Positions 28,427-37,303 of a stretch of DNA of 64,000 bases are shown here, piece by piece. Both the position numbers and the translations under genes were made by a program. The notes below the pieces were generated by a model that worked only from the letters and a program-made list of their open reading frames with translations, searched no databases and was not told the DNA's origin. Source of the DNA: Brucella pseudogrignonensis (GTDB taxonomy: Bacteria; Pseudomonadota; Alphaproteobacteria; Rhizobiales; Rhizobiaceae); assembly GCF_032190615.1 (NCBI RefSeq), contig NZ_JAVLAT010000001.1, positions 186,001 through 250,000 on the forward strand. The letters run 5' to 3'. Each line of letters starts with the position of its first letter. The first letter of the stretch is position 1.

Positions 28427-29125
28427 TCAGAGAACGACGACTTTTGCGCCCATACCAACGCGGTCATAAAGATCCATGACGTCTTCGTTGGTCATACGGA
28501 AACAACCGTTTGAAGCAGGGCTACCGATTGTCCATGGCTGAGTCGTGCCGTGAATGCGGATATATGTGTCTTTGTTGCCCTGGAACAGATACATGGCGCG
28601 TGAACCGAGCGGGTTGCCCGGGCCGCCATCCATGCCATTTTTATAACGACCATACTGCGCTGGATTGCGCTCGATCATTTCCTTGGTCGGAATCCAGCGT
28701 GGCCATTCGCGCTTGGCGTTAACAGTAGCAGTTCCTTTGAACTCCAGACCGACTTTACCAACAGCGATACCATAACGGCGCGCGCTGCCCGAGCTTTCAA
28801 CGAGGTAAAGGAAATATTTCGACGGATCGATCACGATTGTTCCTGGCTCGTAGCCAGTGAACGAAACGGTCTGAGCCTGATAACGTGGATCGATGTTGTA
28901 GCGATTAAGGCCAACCTTCTTCGCAGCACCTGCATTAGAAGCGCTTTTCTTTTTCTTCTTGGCAGGCTTTGCAGTTGTATCGCTTGCCACAGCTACCTGC
29001 TGAACAGCAGTCGCGGCAGCATCAAGCTCAGCTTCTGCGCCAGCAGCACCGGCGGCAAAGCTCTGGCCTGAAAGACCGATGCAGAGGCTTGCGATGCCAG
29101 CCATCAAAATAAAACGTGAAGACAT
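28427..29125 (-). CDS. L,D-transpeptidase (YkuD domain), secreted
   Basis: Periplasmic cysteine transpeptidase that forms 3-3 peptidoglycan cross-links or attaches proteins to peptidoglycan. From ATG 29125 the 232-residue product has a signal peptide (MSSRFILMAGIASLCIGLSG, cut after SFAA), a low-complexity linker with Lys-rich PAKKKKKS, and a YkuD domain from about 93 to the end. Catalytic residues are visible: His192 in IRIHGTTQPW and Cys208, Arg210 in SNGCFRM. In Brucella and other members of this order such enzymes couple outer-membrane barrels to peptidoglycan; whether this one does so is unknown. It is flanked by strong terminators on both sides, so it is a single-gene unit between secG and pyrG. 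Confidence 0.95.
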   Translation of the reverse strand: MSSRFILMAGIASLCIGLSGQSFAAGAAGAEAELDAAATAVQQVAVASDTTAKPAKKKKKSASNAGAAKKVGLNRYNIDPRYQAQTVSFTGYEPGTIVIDPSKYFLYLVESSGSARRYGIAVGKVGLEFKGTATVNAKREWPRWIPTKEMIERNPAQYGRYKNGMDGGPGNPLGSRAMYLFQGNKDTYIRIHGTTQPWTIGSPASNGCFRMTNEDVMDLYDRVGMGAKVVVL

Positions 29126-29302
29126 GATCAGTTCCCGAAACCAGACGTAAGCGGAAAATACCTGTCGCAACATTGCGTTCAGGTTTTGCAACTCAATACG
29201 TTAATCAGCAAAATTACTCAATTATCGGAACGGTCAATACATCACGATTCGATGATCGCTATTGCCTGCATGCAACACTTTGGGTGCTTATTACCAAAAT
29301 AG

Positions 29303-29333
29303 AAAGGCCGATCTGAAAACAGACCGGCCTTTT
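29303..29333 (-). terminator. Rho-independent terminator after secG
   Basis: Stem AAAGGCCG/CGGCCTTT with an inner TCTG/CAGA pair and an AAAA loop; one mismatch separates the two helices. Minus-strand reading ends in TTTCTATTTT. It separates secG from the L,D-transpeptidase gene. Confidence 0.88.
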
Positions 29334-29358
29334 AGAAAATCTATGAGCTCTAATAATC

Positions 29359-29796
29359 TTACTGTGAGCTTGGAACCTGTGGAGCCTGTGGCTGCGTGCT
29401 TTCTGGCTGTGCAGGAGCTGGAACCTCACCCGAAGCAGGTGTTTCAGCTTCGTTGGTGCGCGAAGATTCGCCACCGAGCTGATTAAGGATGCCGCCGCCT
29501 GCATCAGTTCCACCAGCAGGCGTATTTTGCGTGCTACCAGCGGCAGGGATACGGTTCAGAATGTCGGTCGGCTTTTCGCCATAACGCGCCATGATGCCGA
29601 GAGCCAGCGAAGTCGCGAAAAAGCCAATCGCGAGAATGGCTGTTGTACGGGTCAGCGCATTTGCCGCGCCGCGAGCCGTCATAAAGCCCGAACCACCGCC
29701 GATACCAAGGCCACCGCCTTCGGAACGCTGGATGAGCACAACGCCAACAAGCGCCAAAACGATCAACAAATGAATGACAATGACTATGGTCTGCAT
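29359..29796 (-). CDS. secG: SecG, preprotein translocase subunit
   Basis: Small subunit of the SecYEG channel that assists SecA-driven export. 145 residues: the first membrane span is at about 2-22 (IVIVIHLLIVLALVGVVLIQ), followed by the family motif QRSEGGGLGIGGGSGFM and a second span near 52-72. The C-terminal 65 residues form a Gln/Pro/Gly-rich, probably disordered tail, which makes the protein longer than the roughly 110 residues of E. coli SecG but is common in alphaproteobacteria. It lies 161 bases after tpiA on the same strand, a conserved order, and is followed by a strong terminator. Confidence 0.96.
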   Translation of the reverse strand: MQTIVIVIHLLIVLALVGVVLIQRSEGGGLGIGGGSGFMTARGAANALTRTTAILAIGFFATSLALGIMARYGEKPTDILNRIPAAGSTQNTPAGGTDAGGGILNQLGGESSRTNEAETPASGEVPAPAQPESTQPQAPQVPSSQ

Positions 29797-29957
29797 AGGT
29801 TAAGGTCTTTATATCTCTGGACTTATGCTCAACCGAGACAGCACTAAAACATGCGTCCGGTTAGCGATGATACAAATAGATAGAGCGGCTCTTTACACGC
29901 TATTGCGTCATAAACCAAGCCCCGCGCCCGATATTGATTAAAGGACGCAATCACTTG

Positions 29958-30722
29958 TCACAAATTGCGATAGGTTTCGCATATGGCGAGGAAGTCCGTT
30001 GCTTTCAAGCTGGCGCCGCCAACCAAAGCACCATCAACATCCGGGACACTCAGCAATTCCATTGCATTCGACGCCTTCACCGAACCGCCATAGAGAAGAC
30101 GGAGATGCGCGCCATTGGCACCAAAACGCTCGGTCAGCTTTTTACGCATGAATGCATGGGCTGTCCGAACATCCTGAACCGTAGGCGTCAAACCTGTGCC
30201 GATAGCCCATACAGGCTCATAGGCAACAATCGTGTTTTCAGCCTTAACACCTTCAGGAAGAGACGCTGCGAGCTGCTCGCCGATAATATCAAGCGTACGC
30301 TCCGCCTTGCGCTCATCTGCCGTTTCACCGACACAGACAATCGCAACAAGACCTGCTACCCATGCGGCTTCCGTTTTGCTGCGCACCAGTTCACTGGCTT
30401 CACGGTGATCGGTCCGGCGCTCTGAATGACCAAGAATAACATGGCTTGCACCAGCTTCTTTGAGCATTTGTGCCGAAACATCGCCTGTGTGCGCGCCGGA
30501 TACTTTTGCATGACAATCCTGTCCGCCAAGACCGACGGTTTCACCTTCCAGCGTTTCAGCTGCACGTGAAAGCAATGTTGCCGGAACGCAGATCACTGCA
30601 TCAAGTTTACGACCAAGATCAGAACTCAAACCCGCCGCGATTGCGCGCAGTTCGGTTAGAGATTCTCCCGTACCATTCATTTTCCAGTTGCCAGCAACCA
30701 GCGGACGGATTCCCGGAGTCAT
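29958..30722 (-). CDS. tpiA: Triose-phosphate isomerase
   Basis: Interconverts dihydroxyacetone phosphate and glyceraldehyde 3-phosphate. From ATG 30722 (GAGGAGAA upstream) the product has 254 residues, the usual length. Motifs: [16 protein letters not shown] with the catalytic Asn-Lys, VILGHSERR with the catalytic His, the signature [15 protein letters not shown] with the catalytic Glu, and [13 protein letters not shown] for phosphate binding. A further 40 codons upstream are open but lie in the spacer and lack a ribosome site. It is divergent from the ppiD-like gene and upstream of secG. Confidence 0.98.
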   Translation of the reverse strand: MTPGIRPLVAGNWKMNGTGESLTELRAIAAGLSSDLGRKLDAVICVPATLLSRAAETLEGETVGLGGQDCHAKVSGAHTGDVSAQMLKEAGASHVILGHSERRTDHREASELVRSKTEAAWVAGLVAIVCVGETADERKAERTLDIIGEQLAASLPEGVKAENTIVAYEPVWAIGTGLTPTVQDVRTAHAFMRKKLTERFGANGAHLRLLYGGSVKASNAMELLSVPDVDGALVGGASLKATDFLAICETYRNL

Positions 30723-30937
30723 GTCATTCTCCTCGTCTTGAACGACAGCAAACCGCTCAACAATATGCAAGCAGCGCCAAATTTTGCCACTGACTAAGCG
30801 TATTCGCACAGCAATGCAACGATCTTGGTGCTCTGCGTACAATGAGAACTTGCATCGGAACCTTTGTTAAGGTTATCCCCTCACAAGGCTTATCTTTACA
30901 GATAGCCGGGCTTTGTTTTGTTCTTAAAGGGTTTCCA
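30723..30937. promoter_or_regulatory. Divergent promoter region tpiA / ppiD-like gene
   Basis: This 215-base gap separates two divergent genes and must hold both promoters. A small hairpin TATCT-ttac-AGATA lies in the leader of the rightward gene, and AAAGG precedes its ATG. An ATGCAACGAT string near 30816 repeats the motif seen before ntrY, probably by chance. Confidence 0.45.
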
Positions 30938-32824
30938 ATGCTCGACAGTATGCGTGACGCCGCCAAATCCTGGGTTGCTAAGCTTCTTCTTAGCCTGCTC
31001 GTCCTCAGCTTTGCGGCTTGGGGTATTACGGATGCTTTTCAGGGCGAAATGGAAGTTGATTCAGCCATTAGTGCTGGCGGTTCAAAAGTCAGCACAACTG
31101 ACTATCGTTTTGCCTATGAACAACAGCTGATGCGCCTTTCGCAGCAGTTCCGCCAGCGGCTCAACCGTGAACAGGCCCAGCAGCTTGGTGTGGACCAGCA
31201 GGTTCTGGCACAGCTCGCAGCCGGTGTCGTTCTGGATGAACAGGCCCGCAACATGCAGCTTGGCCTTTCCAAGGACGGCATTGCGCGTCTGACCGGCGAA
31301 GACCCATCATTTCAGGATGCAAGCGGCAATTTCAGCCGCGCCCAGTTTGATGCCGTTCTGCGCCAGTCAAACATCCGCCCACAGGATTACCTCGATAATC
31401 GTGCAAAAGTTGCGCGTCGCCAGCAAATCGTTGAAGCATCAACCGATGGTTTGAAAATGCCAGCCACGATGCTGAAAGCATTGGCTCTATATCAGGGTGA
31501 AAGCCGCAGCGCCGATTACATTACAATTCCGGCTGAAAAAGCTGATGCGGTCCCTGCCCCTTCGGATGAAGCGCTCAAGACTTATTTTGATGCGCACAAA
31601 GACGAATATAAAGCACCGGAATACCGCAAGATTACCTATGTGAAGCTTGAGCCTTCGGACATTGCCGATCCGGCCGCTGTCACACAAGACGAAATTAAAG
31701 ACTATTACCAAAAGAACAAAAGCCGTTTCAGCACCACTGAAACCCGCACAATCGAACAGCTTAACTTTGCCGACGAAGCAGCCGCAAAGGCCGCGCACGA
31801 AAAAATCGCAGCTGGTACCAGCTTCGTCGATATTGGCAAGGAACAGGGAAAGAGCGAAACTGATCTCGTTCTCGGCACCTTTGAAAAGACTGCTCTTCCT
31901 GATTCCGTCATTGCAGATGCAGCATTTGCGCTCAACGAAGGTGGCGTCAGTGATGTCGTAAAGGGTGCATTCGGCCCTGTTATTCTGCGCGTTACGACGG
32001 TTAATCCGGCAAGCGTCAAAGAGCTTTCGGAAGTCGAAAAAGAAATTCGCGACACCGTAGCGACCAATATCGCGATCAGCAGCATTAACGGTATTCACGA
32101 CGCCTATGAACAGCAGCGTTCCGAAGGTGGCAGCATGCCAGACGTTGCCAAAGGTCTGAGCCTCAAGGCTGTGTCGATCGAAGCTGTTGACGATGAAGGC
32201 AATGATCCAGCTGGCAAAGCACTCGAGTTGCCAAACTCAGAAGCGCTTCTTGCCGCCGCATTTCAGGCCGAACAGGGTTTTGACAATGACGCTTTGACGC
32301 TCGGAAACTCTGGTTATCTGTGGTATCAGGTGGACGGAACGACCCCCGCGCGCGATCGCACACTTGATGAAGTCAAGGACAAGGTTACAGCGGCATGGAA
32401 GGGCGAAGAAGCAGTCAAGCGTCTCAATGATCGCATGGCTGAATTGAAAAAGCGTCTTGATGACGGTGAAACGCTCGACGCAATCGCAGCAAGTGCAGGC
32501 GTCGAAAAGCAGACCAAGCGCGGCATCACCCGTAACACCAATGATGCAGATTTCGGCTCTGCCGCAACCGCACAGGTATTCCGTGGTCCGCTTAACCACA
32601 CCGGCACTGCTGGCGCTGTTTCCAATGACGGACAGCTTCTCTTCAAAGTAATTGAAGTGACCGAGCCAACTGCCACTGGTCCGGAAGCTATTCCAGAACA
32701 GCAGCAGACCTATCTCGCATCAACACTTACAGATGACGTGCTTGAACAGCTGGTCGGTGAGTTGCAGAAGCAATACCCGGTCAAGATTAACCAGACAGCC
32801 ATCAATAACGCACTGGCATTCTGA
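30938..32824 (+). CDS. PpiD-like SurA_N/peptidyl-prolyl isomerase, membrane-anchored foldase
   Basis: 628-residue protein anchored in the inner membrane with a large periplasmic part, the PpiD architecture. A basic N terminus ([15 protein letters not shown]) precedes one membrane span near 16-36 ([19 protein letters not shown]). Next comes a SurA-N-like chaperone region rich in Gln and Arg ([20 protein letters not shown]), then a parvulin-type PPIase domain around 245-370 ([37 protein letters not shown]) and a long C-terminal helical region. It probably helps newly exported proteins fold as they leave SecYEG. ATG 30938 has AAAGG upstream. It precedes trpDC by 20 bases, an order conserved in Brucella and rhizobia, so trp expression may depend on its promoter. 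Confidence 0.93.
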   Translation: MLDSMRDAAKSWVAKLLLSLLVLSFAAWGITDAFQGEMEVDSAISAGGSKVSTTDYRFAYEQQLMRLSQQFRQRLNREQAQQLGVDQQVLAQLAAGVVLDEQARNMQLGLSKDGIARLTGEDPSFQDASGNFSRAQFDAVLRQSNIRPQDYLDNRAKVARRQQIVEASTDGLKMPATMLKALALYQGESRSADYITIPAEKADAVPAPSDEALKTYFDAHKDEYKAPEYRKITYVKLEPSDIADPAAVTQDEIKDYYQKNKSRFSTTETRTIEQLNFADEAAAKAAHEKIAAGTSFVDIGKEQGKSETDLVLGTFEKTALPDSVIADAAFALNEGGVSDVVKGAFGPVILRVTTVNPASVKELSEVEKEIRDTVATNIAISSINGIHDAYEQQRSEGGSMPDVAKGLSLKAVSIEAVDDEGNDPAGKALELPNSEALLAAAFQAEQGFDNDALTLGNSGYLWYQVDGTTPARDRTLDEVKDKVTAAWKGEEAVKRLNDRMAELKKRLDDGETLDAIAASAGVEKQTKRGITRNTNDADFGSAATAQVFRGPLNHTGTAGAVSNDGQLLFKVIEVTEPTATGPEAIPEQQQTYLASTLTDDVLEQLVGELQKQYPVKINQTAINNALAF

Positions 32825-32844
32825 TAAGCGACGGACATAAGAGA

Positions 32845-33864
32845 ATGGCTGACTTAAAACCCTATATCGCCAAGGCTGCCACCGGCACACCACTGTCGTT
32901 CGAGGATTCTAAAGCAGCCTTCGACATTATGATGTCAGGTCAGGCCACCCCTTCGCAGATCGGTGGCTTCCTGATGGCTCTGCGTGTTCGTGGAGAAACA
33001 GTGCCGGAGATTGCTGGTGCTGTTGCTTCCATGCGTTCCCGCATGCTGCCTGTTGCAGGATCAGAAGATGCGGTCGATATTGTTGGCACCGGCGGCGACC
33101 AGTCCGGCTCCTACAATGTTTCAACCTGCTCTGCGATCGTCGTTGCTGGCGCAGGCGTGCCGGTTGCAAAACACGGCAATCGCGCGCTCTCGTCAAAATC
33201 TGGCGCTGCTGATGCGTTGGCAGCGCTGGGCGTCAACATTGAAGCCGATGCCAATACAATAGGGCGTAGCATTACAGAAGCTGGTCTTGGCTTCATGTTT
33301 GCGCCGATGCACCATTCGGCAATGCGCCATGTGGGCCCATCGCGCGTCGAGCTTGGCACCCGCACAATCTTCAACCTTCTTGGACCGCTTTCCAATCCGG
33401 CTGGCGTCAAGCGTCAGCTCGTCGGCGTTTTCTCAGCAGAATGGGTAGAGCCACTAGCGGAAGTTCTTAAAACTCTGGGTTCAGAAACCGCATGGGTCGT
33501 CTATGGCGACGGCCTTGACGAAATGACCACGTCCGGCACCACCAAAGTTGCAGCACTCGAAAACGGCACCATCCGCACATTTGAAATTCAGCCGGAAGAC
33601 GTCGGCCTTCGCCGCGTCGATATGTCTGAACTCAAAGGTGGCGATGCCGAAGTTAATGCCAAAGCACTGCTTGCCGTGCTTGAAGGCGCTCACAATGCCT
33701 ATCGTGACATTGTACTGCTGAATTCTGGTGCAGCTCTGGTGATTTCCGGTAAGGCAAAAGACCTTAAAGACGGCATTGCGCTCGCGGCGCAATCAATCGA
33801 TAGCGGTGCGGCGCTGGCCGTTTTGCAAAAAGTTATCGCTGTATCAAACGACAAGCCGCTCTGA
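32845..33864 (+). CDS. trpD: TrpD, anthranilate phosphoribosyltransferase
   Basis: Second step of tryptophan synthesis: transfers phosphoribose from PRPP to anthranilate. 339 residues, normal length. Seen motifs: [18 protein letters not shown] (PRPP and Mg-binding loop), [41 protein letters not shown] and [17 protein letters not shown]. It lies 20 bases after the ppiD-like gene and 16 bases before trpC, followed by moaC and moeA. The anthranilate synthase genes trpE and trpG are not here, as in rhizobia and Brucella where trpE(G) stands apart with its own attenuator. Confidence 0.98.
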   Translation: MADLKPYIAKAATGTPLSFEDSKAAFDIMMSGQATPSQIGGFLMALRVRGETVPEIAGAVASMRSRMLPVAGSEDAVDIVGTGGDQSGSYNVSTCSAIVVAGAGVPVAKHGNRALSSKSGAADALAALGVNIEADANTIGRSITEAGLGFMFAPMHHSAMRHVGPSRVELGTRTIFNLLGPLSNPAGVKRQLVGVFSAEWVEPLAEVLKTLGSETAWVVYGDGLDEMTTSGTTKVAALENGTIRTFEIQPEDVGLRRVDMSELKGGDAEVNAKALLAVLEGAHNAYRDIVLLNSGAALVISGKAKDLKDGIALAAQSIDSGAALAVLQKVIAVSNDKPL

Positions 33865-33880
33865 CGGAAAGGATCACATT

Positions 33881-34681
33881 ATGTCCACCGACATTCTGCG
33901 GAAAATTGAAGCTTATAAACGCGAAGAAATCGCTGCTGCAAAGGCAAGCCTGCCTCTCAACGAAGTAAAGGCACTGGCCAAAGATCAGCCAGCAACGCGC
34001 GGTTTTCTCAAAGCGCTCGAAGCAAAGCGTGCGGCCAAAAAGTTTGCTCTCATTGCGGAGATCAAGAAGGCGAGTCCATCCAAAGGTCTTATCCGCCCGG
34101 ATTTCGATCCTCCAGCGTTGGCGAAAGCCTATGAAGATGGTGGCGCTGCCTGTCTTTCGGTTCTGACCGATACGCCATCCTTTCAGGGCGCGCCGGAGTT
34201 TCTGACTGCTGCGCGCAATGCATGCTCATTGCCTGCGCTGCGCAAGGATTTTCTTTTCGATACTTACCAAGTCTACGAAGCCCGCAGCTGGGGTGCGGAT
34301 TGCATTCTGATCATTATGGCAAGCGTCGATGATGATCTCGCAAAGGCGCTTGAAGAAACCGCTTTTGAGCTTGGTATGGATGCGCTGATTGAAGTGCATG
34401 ACGAAGAAGAAACGGAACGCGCATTGAAACTTTCGTCGCGACTCATCGGCGTTAACAATCGTAACCTGCGTACCTTTGATGTCGATCTTGCCGTCTCCGA
34501 GCGCCTTGCAAAAATGGTGCCGTCAGACCGTCTCTTGGTGGGCGAGAGTGGCATCTTCACCCATGATGATTGCCTGCGTCTTGAAAAATCCCATATTGGC
34601 ACATTCCTGATTGGCGAAAGCCTGATGCGCAAGGATGACGTAGCAAGCGCTACCCGCGAACTTCTAACCGGCAAGGTGTGA
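33881..34681 (+). CDS. trpC: TrpC, indole-3-glycerol-phosphate synthase
   Basis: Closes the indole ring in tryptophan synthesis. From ATG 33881 (GGAAAGGA upstream) 266 residues forming a TIM barrel: [22 protein letters not shown] near the N terminus with the catalytic lysine, [36 protein letters not shown] with a second catalytic Lys, [16 protein letters not shown] and [13 protein letters not shown]. TrpF is not fused to it, in contrast to E. coli. A longer open frame overlapping trpD exists but is not needed. It stops three bases before moaC, so tryptophan and molybdopterin genes share a message. Confidence 0.98.
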   Translation: MSTDILRKIEAYKREEIAAAKASLPLNEVKALAKDQPATRGFLKALEAKRAAKKFALIAEIKKASPSKGLIRPDFDPPALAKAYEDGGAACLSVLTDTPSFQGAPEFLTAARNACSLPALRKDFLFDTYQVYEARSWGADCILIIMASVDDDLAKALEETAFELGMDALIEVHDEEETERALKLSSRLIGVNNRNLRTFDVDLAVSERLAKMVPSDRLLVGESGIFTHDDCLRLEKSHIGTFLIGESLMRKDDVASATRELLTGKV

Positions 34682-34684
34682 GCC

Positions 34685-35161
34685 ATGACGGCCAAGCTGA
34701 CCCATATCGACCAGACAGGTTCCGCCCATATGGTCGATGTCGGCGACAAGGCCGAAACGGATCGCGTGGCGATCGCCGAAGGCGCAGTCAGGATGAAGCC
34801 AGAAACGCTGGCACTCATTCTGGAAGGCAATGCAGCCAAAGGCGATGTCATTGGCACAGCGCGGCTTGCTGGCATTATGGCGGCGAAAAAGACCGCTGAT
34901 CTTATTCCGCTCTGTCATCCACTGATGTTGACCAAAGTGTCCGTCGAAATAGAACCCGACCAAGCTCTGCCCGGCTTGCGCGTTTCGGCAACCGCAAAAC
35001 TCAAAGGCCGTACTGGCGTTGAGATGGAAGCGCTGACTGCCGTTTCTGTTACCTGCCTGACGATTTATGACATGGCTAAAGCAGTTGATCGTCATATGGA
35101 AATTACCGATATCCGCGTTTGTGCGAAAAGTGGCGGCAAGTCAGGCGATTGGAAAGCCTGA
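34685..35161 (+). CDS. moaC: MoaC, cyclic pyranopterin monophosphate synthase
   Basis: Converts 3',8-cyclo-7,8-dihydro-GTP, made by MoaA, to cyclic pyranopterin monophosphate in molybdenum cofactor synthesis. 158 residues with family motifs [57 protein letters not shown] (the catalytic core with Cys-His) and [20 protein letters not shown]. MoaA is not in the window. The gene starts three bases after trpC and precedes moeA by 23 bases, so the last two form a molybdopterin pair within a larger operon. Confidence 0.98.
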   Translation: MTAKLTHIDQTGSAHMVDVGDKAETDRVAIAEGAVRMKPETLALILEGNAAKGDVIGTARLAGIMAAKKTADLIPLCHPLMLTKVSVEIEPDQALPGLRVSATAKLKGRTGVEMEALTAVSVTCLTIYDMAKAVDRHMEITDIRVCAKSGGKSGDWKA

Positions 35162-35184
35162 TCTTTCAGACGAAAGGAAAACCG

Positions 35185-36399
35185 ATGTCCCTGTTTCCAG
35201 TCGATGAAGCACTTGCGCGTATTCTGAATAGTGCACGACCGCATGGTACAGAGACAATTTCGCTTTCTGAAGCAGGCGGACGTGTCGTTGCAGAACCTGT
35301 TCAGGCCAAACTGCAACAGCCTCCTTTTGATTGCTCGGCTATGGATGGCTATGCGCTAATTGCTCCTCCAAACACCAATTATCCTCTCGAATTCACAGTC
35401 ATTGGCGAATCAGTTGCTGGAAAACGCTTTGATGGTGAGCTCAAACAAGGTGAAGCCATACGCATCTTCACCGGTGCACCAATGCCCGCAGGTGCCGATA
35501 GCATCGTTATTCAGGAAGATACGGAACGCTCGGGTGAAACACTCACCATCCTCAACGGACTAGACAAGGGGCGGCATATCCGACGTGCGGGGCTAGATTT
35601 CGCTCCCAGCGATGTTGTACTGCCAATCGGTCGTTCTCTTGATGCGCCTGCGCTTTCGCTTGCAGCAGCGAGCGGCAATGCAACAATTTCAGTATTCTGC
35701 AAGCCGCGCGTCGCGATACTCGCTACCGGCGACGAACTTGTACTGCCTGGAATAATTCCCGGCCCTGACCAGATCGTCGCTTCCAACAGTGTTGGCATTG
35801 CCGAAATCGTCCGCCGTGCAGGTGGTGAGCCAGAAGATCTAGGTATCATCACTGATAATCCGGCAAAGATAGAAACAGCAATCAGCGACGCTTTTTCGGA
35901 TGGTATCGACATTCTGGTGACGGTTGGTGGCGCATCCGTTGGAGACCGCGATTACATTCACGGTGCGTTGCAGAATTGCGACGTTGATCTCGACTTTTGG
36001 AAAATCGCCATGCGTCCGGGTAAGCCGCTAATGTACGGACGCAAAGCCACTTCTGGCAAAACTATTCACGTCATCGGGCTGCCAGGTAACCCGGTTTCAA
36101 GTCTCGTATGCAGTCTTGTTTTTCTGCGCCCCCTCGTCGCGAAACTGTCTGGCACAGAGTTAAATGCAGATATTCGCCCAGCCAAACTTGGTGAAGCGAT
36201 GAAAGCCAATGACCACCGGCGCGACTATGTGCGCTCGACTGTCACTCAGGCATCTGACGGCACACTGATTGCAACACCCTTCCCGGTTCAAGACTCATCG
36301 ATGCTTTCAGCGCTGGTTCGCTCTCAGGCATTGCTGATGAGAGATGAGCATGCCCCTGCTGCCTCCACGGGTGACGCTTGTACGATATTAATGCTGTAA
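35185..36399 (+). CDS. moeA: MoeA, molybdopterin molybdenumtransferase
   Basis: Inserts molybdenum into adenylylated molybdopterin. The 404-residue protein starts MSLFPVDEALARILNSARPH with an AAAGGAAAA ribosome site before ATG 35185. Domains expected in order: N-terminal linker, then a domain with PFDCSAMDGYALIAP, IRIFTGAPMPAGADSIVIQE, then the MogA-like molybdopterin-binding domain (RVAILATGDELVLPG, VTVGGASVGDRDYI, IHVIGLPGNPVSSLVCSLVF) and the C-terminal beta domain. Length is normal. It ends the trpDC-moaCA run of genes; lexA follows 118 bases later with its own promoter. Confidence 0.98.
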   Translation: MSLFPVDEALARILNSARPHGTETISLSEAGGRVVAEPVQAKLQQPPFDCSAMDGYALIAPPNTNYPLEFTVIGESVAGKRFDGELKQGEAIRIFTGAPMPAGADSIVIQEDTERSGETLTILNGLDKGRHIRRAGLDFAPSDVVLPIGRSLDAPALSLAAASGNATISVFCKPRVAILATGDELVLPGIIPGPDQIVASNSVGIAEIVRRAGGEPEDLGIITDNPAKIETAISDAFSDGIDILVTVGGASVGDRDYIHGALQNCDVDLDFWKIAMRPGKPLMYGRKATSGKTIHVIGLPGNPVSSLVCSLVFLRPLVAKLSGTELNADIRPAKLGEAMKANDHRRDYVRSTVTQASDGTLIATPFPVQDSSMLSALVRSQALLMRDEHAPAASTGDACTILML

Positions 36400-36445
36400 A
36401 GAACGCCCCCTCCGCACAACCATTAATCATTTTAAAACCATTGCG

Positions 36446-36475
36446 GAACAAGACTGGAACATATAGTGTTCGTTC
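36446..36475 (+). promoter_or_regulatory. SOS box (LexA operator) upstream of lexA
   Basis: GAAC-N7-GAAC at 36446-36460 is the direct-repeat SOS box of alphaproteobacteria. It is followed by GTTC at 36468-36471 and 36472-36475, so a second overlapping GAAC-N7-GTTC arrangement (36457-36471) is also present. It lies about 58 bases before the lexA start and should mediate autorepression. Confidence 0.85.
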
Positions 36476-36517
36476 TGGTTTTGTTTTTATTTGATTCTGG
36501 TCCGGAGGGTATGGCGC

Positions 36518-37243
36518 ATGTTGACCCGTAAACAGCACGAGCTTCTGCTGTTCATTCATGAACGTCTTAAAGAGACGGGCATCCCTCCGTCGTTTGACGA
36601 AATGAAAGAAGCTCTCGATTTGGCTTCCAAATCGGGCATTCATCGCCTTATCACAGCGCTGGAAGAACGCGGTTTTATTCGTAGACTTCCCAATCGTGCA
36701 CGTGCGCTCGAAGTTCTTCGCCTACCTGATTCCATTGCACCGGGCCTGAACTCACAAAAGAAGTTCGCTCCAAGCGTCATCGAAGGTAGCCTTGGCAAAG
36801 CGCCACCACCGCCTCCTCCGTCACGACCTGCACCTGTTACGGCAAATGATGATTCTCCAGCAACGGTTTCCGTGCCGATGATGGGACGTATCGCAGCCGG
36901 TGTACCGATATCAGCAATTCAGAATCAGACACATTCGATCAGTCTGCCACCAGAAATGCTCGGTGCTGGCGAGCATTATGCGCTCGAAGTCAAAGGCGAC
37001 TCGATGATCGAGGCAGGAATTTTTGATGGTGACACCGTCATCATTAAGCGCGGTGAGACGGCCAATCCAGGCGAAATTGTTGTTGCACTGGTCGATGACG
37101 AAGAAGCAACTCTGAAACGCTTCCGTCGCAAAGGTGCATCAATTGCGCTTGAAGCTGCAAACCCGGCTTATGAAACGCGGATTTTTGGTCCAGATCGTGT
37201 GCGCGTACAAGGTAAGTTGATTGGCCTCATCCGACGCTATTAA
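36518..37243 (+). CDS. lexA: LexA, SOS response repressor and self-cleaving protease
   Basis: Represses DNA-damage genes until RecA filaments trigger its self-cleavage. 241 residues: N-terminal winged helix (1-70) starting [17 protein letters not shown], a proline-rich linker ([11 protein letters not shown]) unusual in enterobacterial LexA but usual in this order, and a C-terminal S24 peptidase domain. The cleavage site Ala127-Gly128 in RIAAGVP, the nucleophile Ser162 in GDSMIEAG and the general base Lys200 in ATLKRF are all present, so it should be active. ATG 36518 follows GGAGGG. A GAAC-N7-GAAC operator upstream indicates autoregulation. comEC is convergent downstream. Confidence 0.98.
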   Translation: MLTRKQHELLLFIHERLKETGIPPSFDEMKEALDLASKSGIHRLITALEERGFIRRLPNRARALEVLRLPDSIAPGLNSQKKFAPSVIEGSLGKAPPPPPPSRPAPVTANDDSPATVSVPMMGRIAAGVPISAIQNQTHSISLPPEMLGAGEHYALEVKGDSMIEAGIFDGDTVIIKRGETANPGEIVVALVDDEEATLKRFRRKGASIALEAANPAYETRIFGPDRVRVQGKLIGLIRRY

Positions 37244-37303
37244 AGCAACTGCATTTTAGGAGACATGCAACTGAATATGTTTCCTTTTAAGCAGTACAGT
37301 CAG

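Noticed and set aside
30814..30823. Second occurrence of the ntrY-type motif ATGCAACG before tpiA/ppiD
   Set aside because: Single copy, no inverted partner; an 8-base match in 64 kb is expected by chance.
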